NCBI RefSeq assembly: GCF_000007705.1
Contig: NC_005085.1
Coordinates: 1,931,752-1,995,751, forward strand
Direction of reading: 5' to 3'
Length of the DNA: 64,000 nt
Source: Chromobacterium violaceum ATCC 12472
GTDB taxonomy: Bacteria > Pseudomonadota > Gammaproteobacteria > Burkholderiales > Chromobacteriaceae
Shown here piece after piece: positions 63,092 through 64,000 of the stretch. The notes below the pieces were generated by a model that made no database searches, was not told where the DNA came from, and worked only from the letters and a program-made list of their open reading frames with translations. The number at the start of each line of letters is the position of its first letter. The stretch's first letter is position 1. Made by a program: the position numbers and the translations under genes.

Positions 63092-63664
63092 TCAAGCGGG
63101 CCAAGCGGCGGGACGCTGGCTGCCCAGGTGCGCCGCCATCAGCGGCCACACCCAATCGGCCGCGTCCAGGCTCCAGCCGCCGTCTTTGGCCGCCTCGTCC
63201 AGCCTCCTCAGCGCCAGGATGTCGGCCAGGTCCGGCAGCCGCGAGAACGCGTCGGCCTCGTCCGCGCGCATCGGTCCGCCCTGGTAGCCCAGCGTGGCGG
63301 CGCTGGCCGGCGACAGCGCCGCCAGATACGCCGGATCGACCGAGCACAGGTAGCGCTTGGCTTCGACGTGCATGCCGACCAGCCGCGCCAGCCGGGGCGA
63401 GAAACCCTGCTGCAGCAAGTAATCCCGCGCCAGCTTGTCGTGGGCCATCACGCCGTAGCCGCCCATGGCCTGAGCGCCGTCGTGCTCCAGCAGGTGGCCG
63501 ACGTCGTGCAGGAAGGCGGCCAGCGTCAGTTCATCGTCGCAGCCGGCGTCGCGCGCCAGCGTGGCGGCCTGGATCGCGTGGTCGAACTGGCTGACGGCCT
63601 CGCCGTAATGGCGCGCGCCGTGCTCGCGGTACAGTTGTTGCAACGTGGCGATCGCTTGTCGCAT
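63092..63664 (-). CDS. Phosphonate-degradation HD-domain oxygenase (PhnZ-like)
   Basis: A 190-residue HD-domain protein. Seen: QFDHAIQAATLARDAG, FLHDVGHLL (metal-binding HD), and MAHDKLARDYLLQQGFSPRLARLVGMHVEAKRYL, the pattern of the HD proteins that accompany phosphonate operons. PhnZ itself is a di-iron oxygenase that cleaves 2-amino-1-hydroxyethylphosphonate. Adjacent to PhnM (start and stop share a base), which supports a phosphonate role, but which substrate is unclear. Confidence 0.8.
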   Translation of the reverse strand: MRQAIATLQQLYREHGARHYGEAVSQFDHAIQAATLARDAGCDDELTLAAFLHDVGHLLEHDGAQAMGGYGVMAHDKLARDYLLQQGFSPRLARLVGMHVEAKRYLCSVDPAYLAALSPASAATLGYQGGPMRADEADAFSRLPDLADILALRRLDEAAKDGGWSLDAADWVWPLMAAHLGSQRPAAWPA

Positions 63665-64000
63665 CAGAATACCCTCCTGCCGCTGTTCCAGACTTGCCGC
63701 ACCAGCGGCACGTCGCCATGAACGATCATGGCCACCAGATCGGCGCGCTGGCCGACGGCGATGTCGCCGCGATCGGCCAGGCCCACCGAGTGCGCCGGGT
63801 TCAGGCTGACGGCGGCGACGGCGCGCGGCAGGCTCCAGCCCGCCTGCGCGTGCAGCAGCCAGGCGCCGTGCAGCAGGCTGGCGGGCACGTAGTCGGACGA
63901 CAGGATGTCCAGCAAGTCATGGCGAGCCAGCTCCAGCGCCGCCACATTGCCGGAGTGGGAGCCGCCGCGCACCACATTGGGTGCGCCCATCACGGTGGCG
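63664..64000 (-). CDS. phnM: PhnM-like phosphonate hydrolase (5' end outside window)
   Basis: The C-terminal 111 residues of alpha-D-ribose 1-methylphosphonate 5-triphosphate diphosphatase, an amidohydrolase of the C-P lyase pathway. Seen: TVMGAPNVVRGGSHSGNVAALE near the metal site, ILSSDYVPASLLHGAW with an active-site Asp, and IAVGQRADLVAMI at the end of the fold. The gene enters the window already open, so more phn genes probably lie to the right. Confidence 0.88.
   Translation of the reverse strand, partial: ATVMGAPNVVRGGSHSGNVAALELARHDLLDILSSDYVPASLLHGAWLLHAQAGWSLPRAVAAVSLNPAHSVGLADRGDIAVGQRADLVAMIVHGDVPLVRQVWNSGRRVF

Overview
The window is a high-GC (about two-thirds G+C by eye), densely coded bacterial chromosome segment with roughly 56 protein genes, one tRNA and no CRISPR array. 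Gene content and order (fur-aat-bpt, bamE-dapB, prkA-yeaH-spoVR, rne next to rluC, a full cysB-regulated sulfate uptake set, a MotD-type motor protein, a VioB-like ferritin-fold protein) point to a betaproteobacterium of the Neisseriales, most likely a Chromobacterium or close relative. That placement is inferred from protein features; no search was run.

Layout. 1-6.7 kb: accessory transport, regulation and acyl-CoA activation genes, each with a divergent regulator and recognisable operator palindromes. 6.8-11.7 kb: a dispersed repeat, a pair of DUF5610-like paralogues, a large acyl-CoA dehydrogenase, and a tightly overlapped DUF2062-Nudix-PilZ run. 12-17 kb: the prkA-yeaH-spoVR stress operon. 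17-22.4 kb: a heme-type ABC importer pair without a binding protein, dapB, bamE, fur, and the two N-degron aminoacyl transferases aat and bpt. 22.4-24.9 kb: an MFS exporter and a Tat-exported EthD-like protein.

25.2-37.5 kb is the most unusual part: a single-strand run of eight genes behind an AT-rich 400-bp promoter region. It encodes a flavin monooxygenase, a DUF2783 protein, a fused 1166-residue 2-oxoacid (indolepyruvate-type) ferredoxin oxidoreductase, a three-piece biotin-dependent acyl-CoA carboxylase with an HMG-CoA reductase gene inserted between its subunits, and an MmgE/PrpD-family protein. A MarR regulator faces the end of the run. Each family is familiar, but I know of no established pathway that uses this combination; a route through an acyl-CoA that is carboxylated and then reduced by the HMG-CoA reductase homologue is an inference.

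37.6-47.2 kb is mostly housekeeping (pyrD, nitroreductase, motD, S49 peptidase, Rieske protein, HAD phosphatase, rluC, rne, tRNA-Asn). 47-54 kb is mixed: a ferritin-fold protein with lost metal ligands, a PAP2 phosphatase, a transporter, a cysteine desulfidase, and an AraC/flavin monooxygenase divergent pair. 54-59.2 kb is the sulfate system sbp / cysT-cysW-cysA-cysB, interrupted by a 0.5-kb intergenic region with several strong inverted repeats that I cannot identify. 59.4-64 kb holds a degenerate EAL protein, a small lipoprotein, a double-GNAT protein, a TetR/PhlG-like hydrolase pair with a clear operator, and the edge of a phosphonate-degradation operon (HD oxygenase, PhnM).
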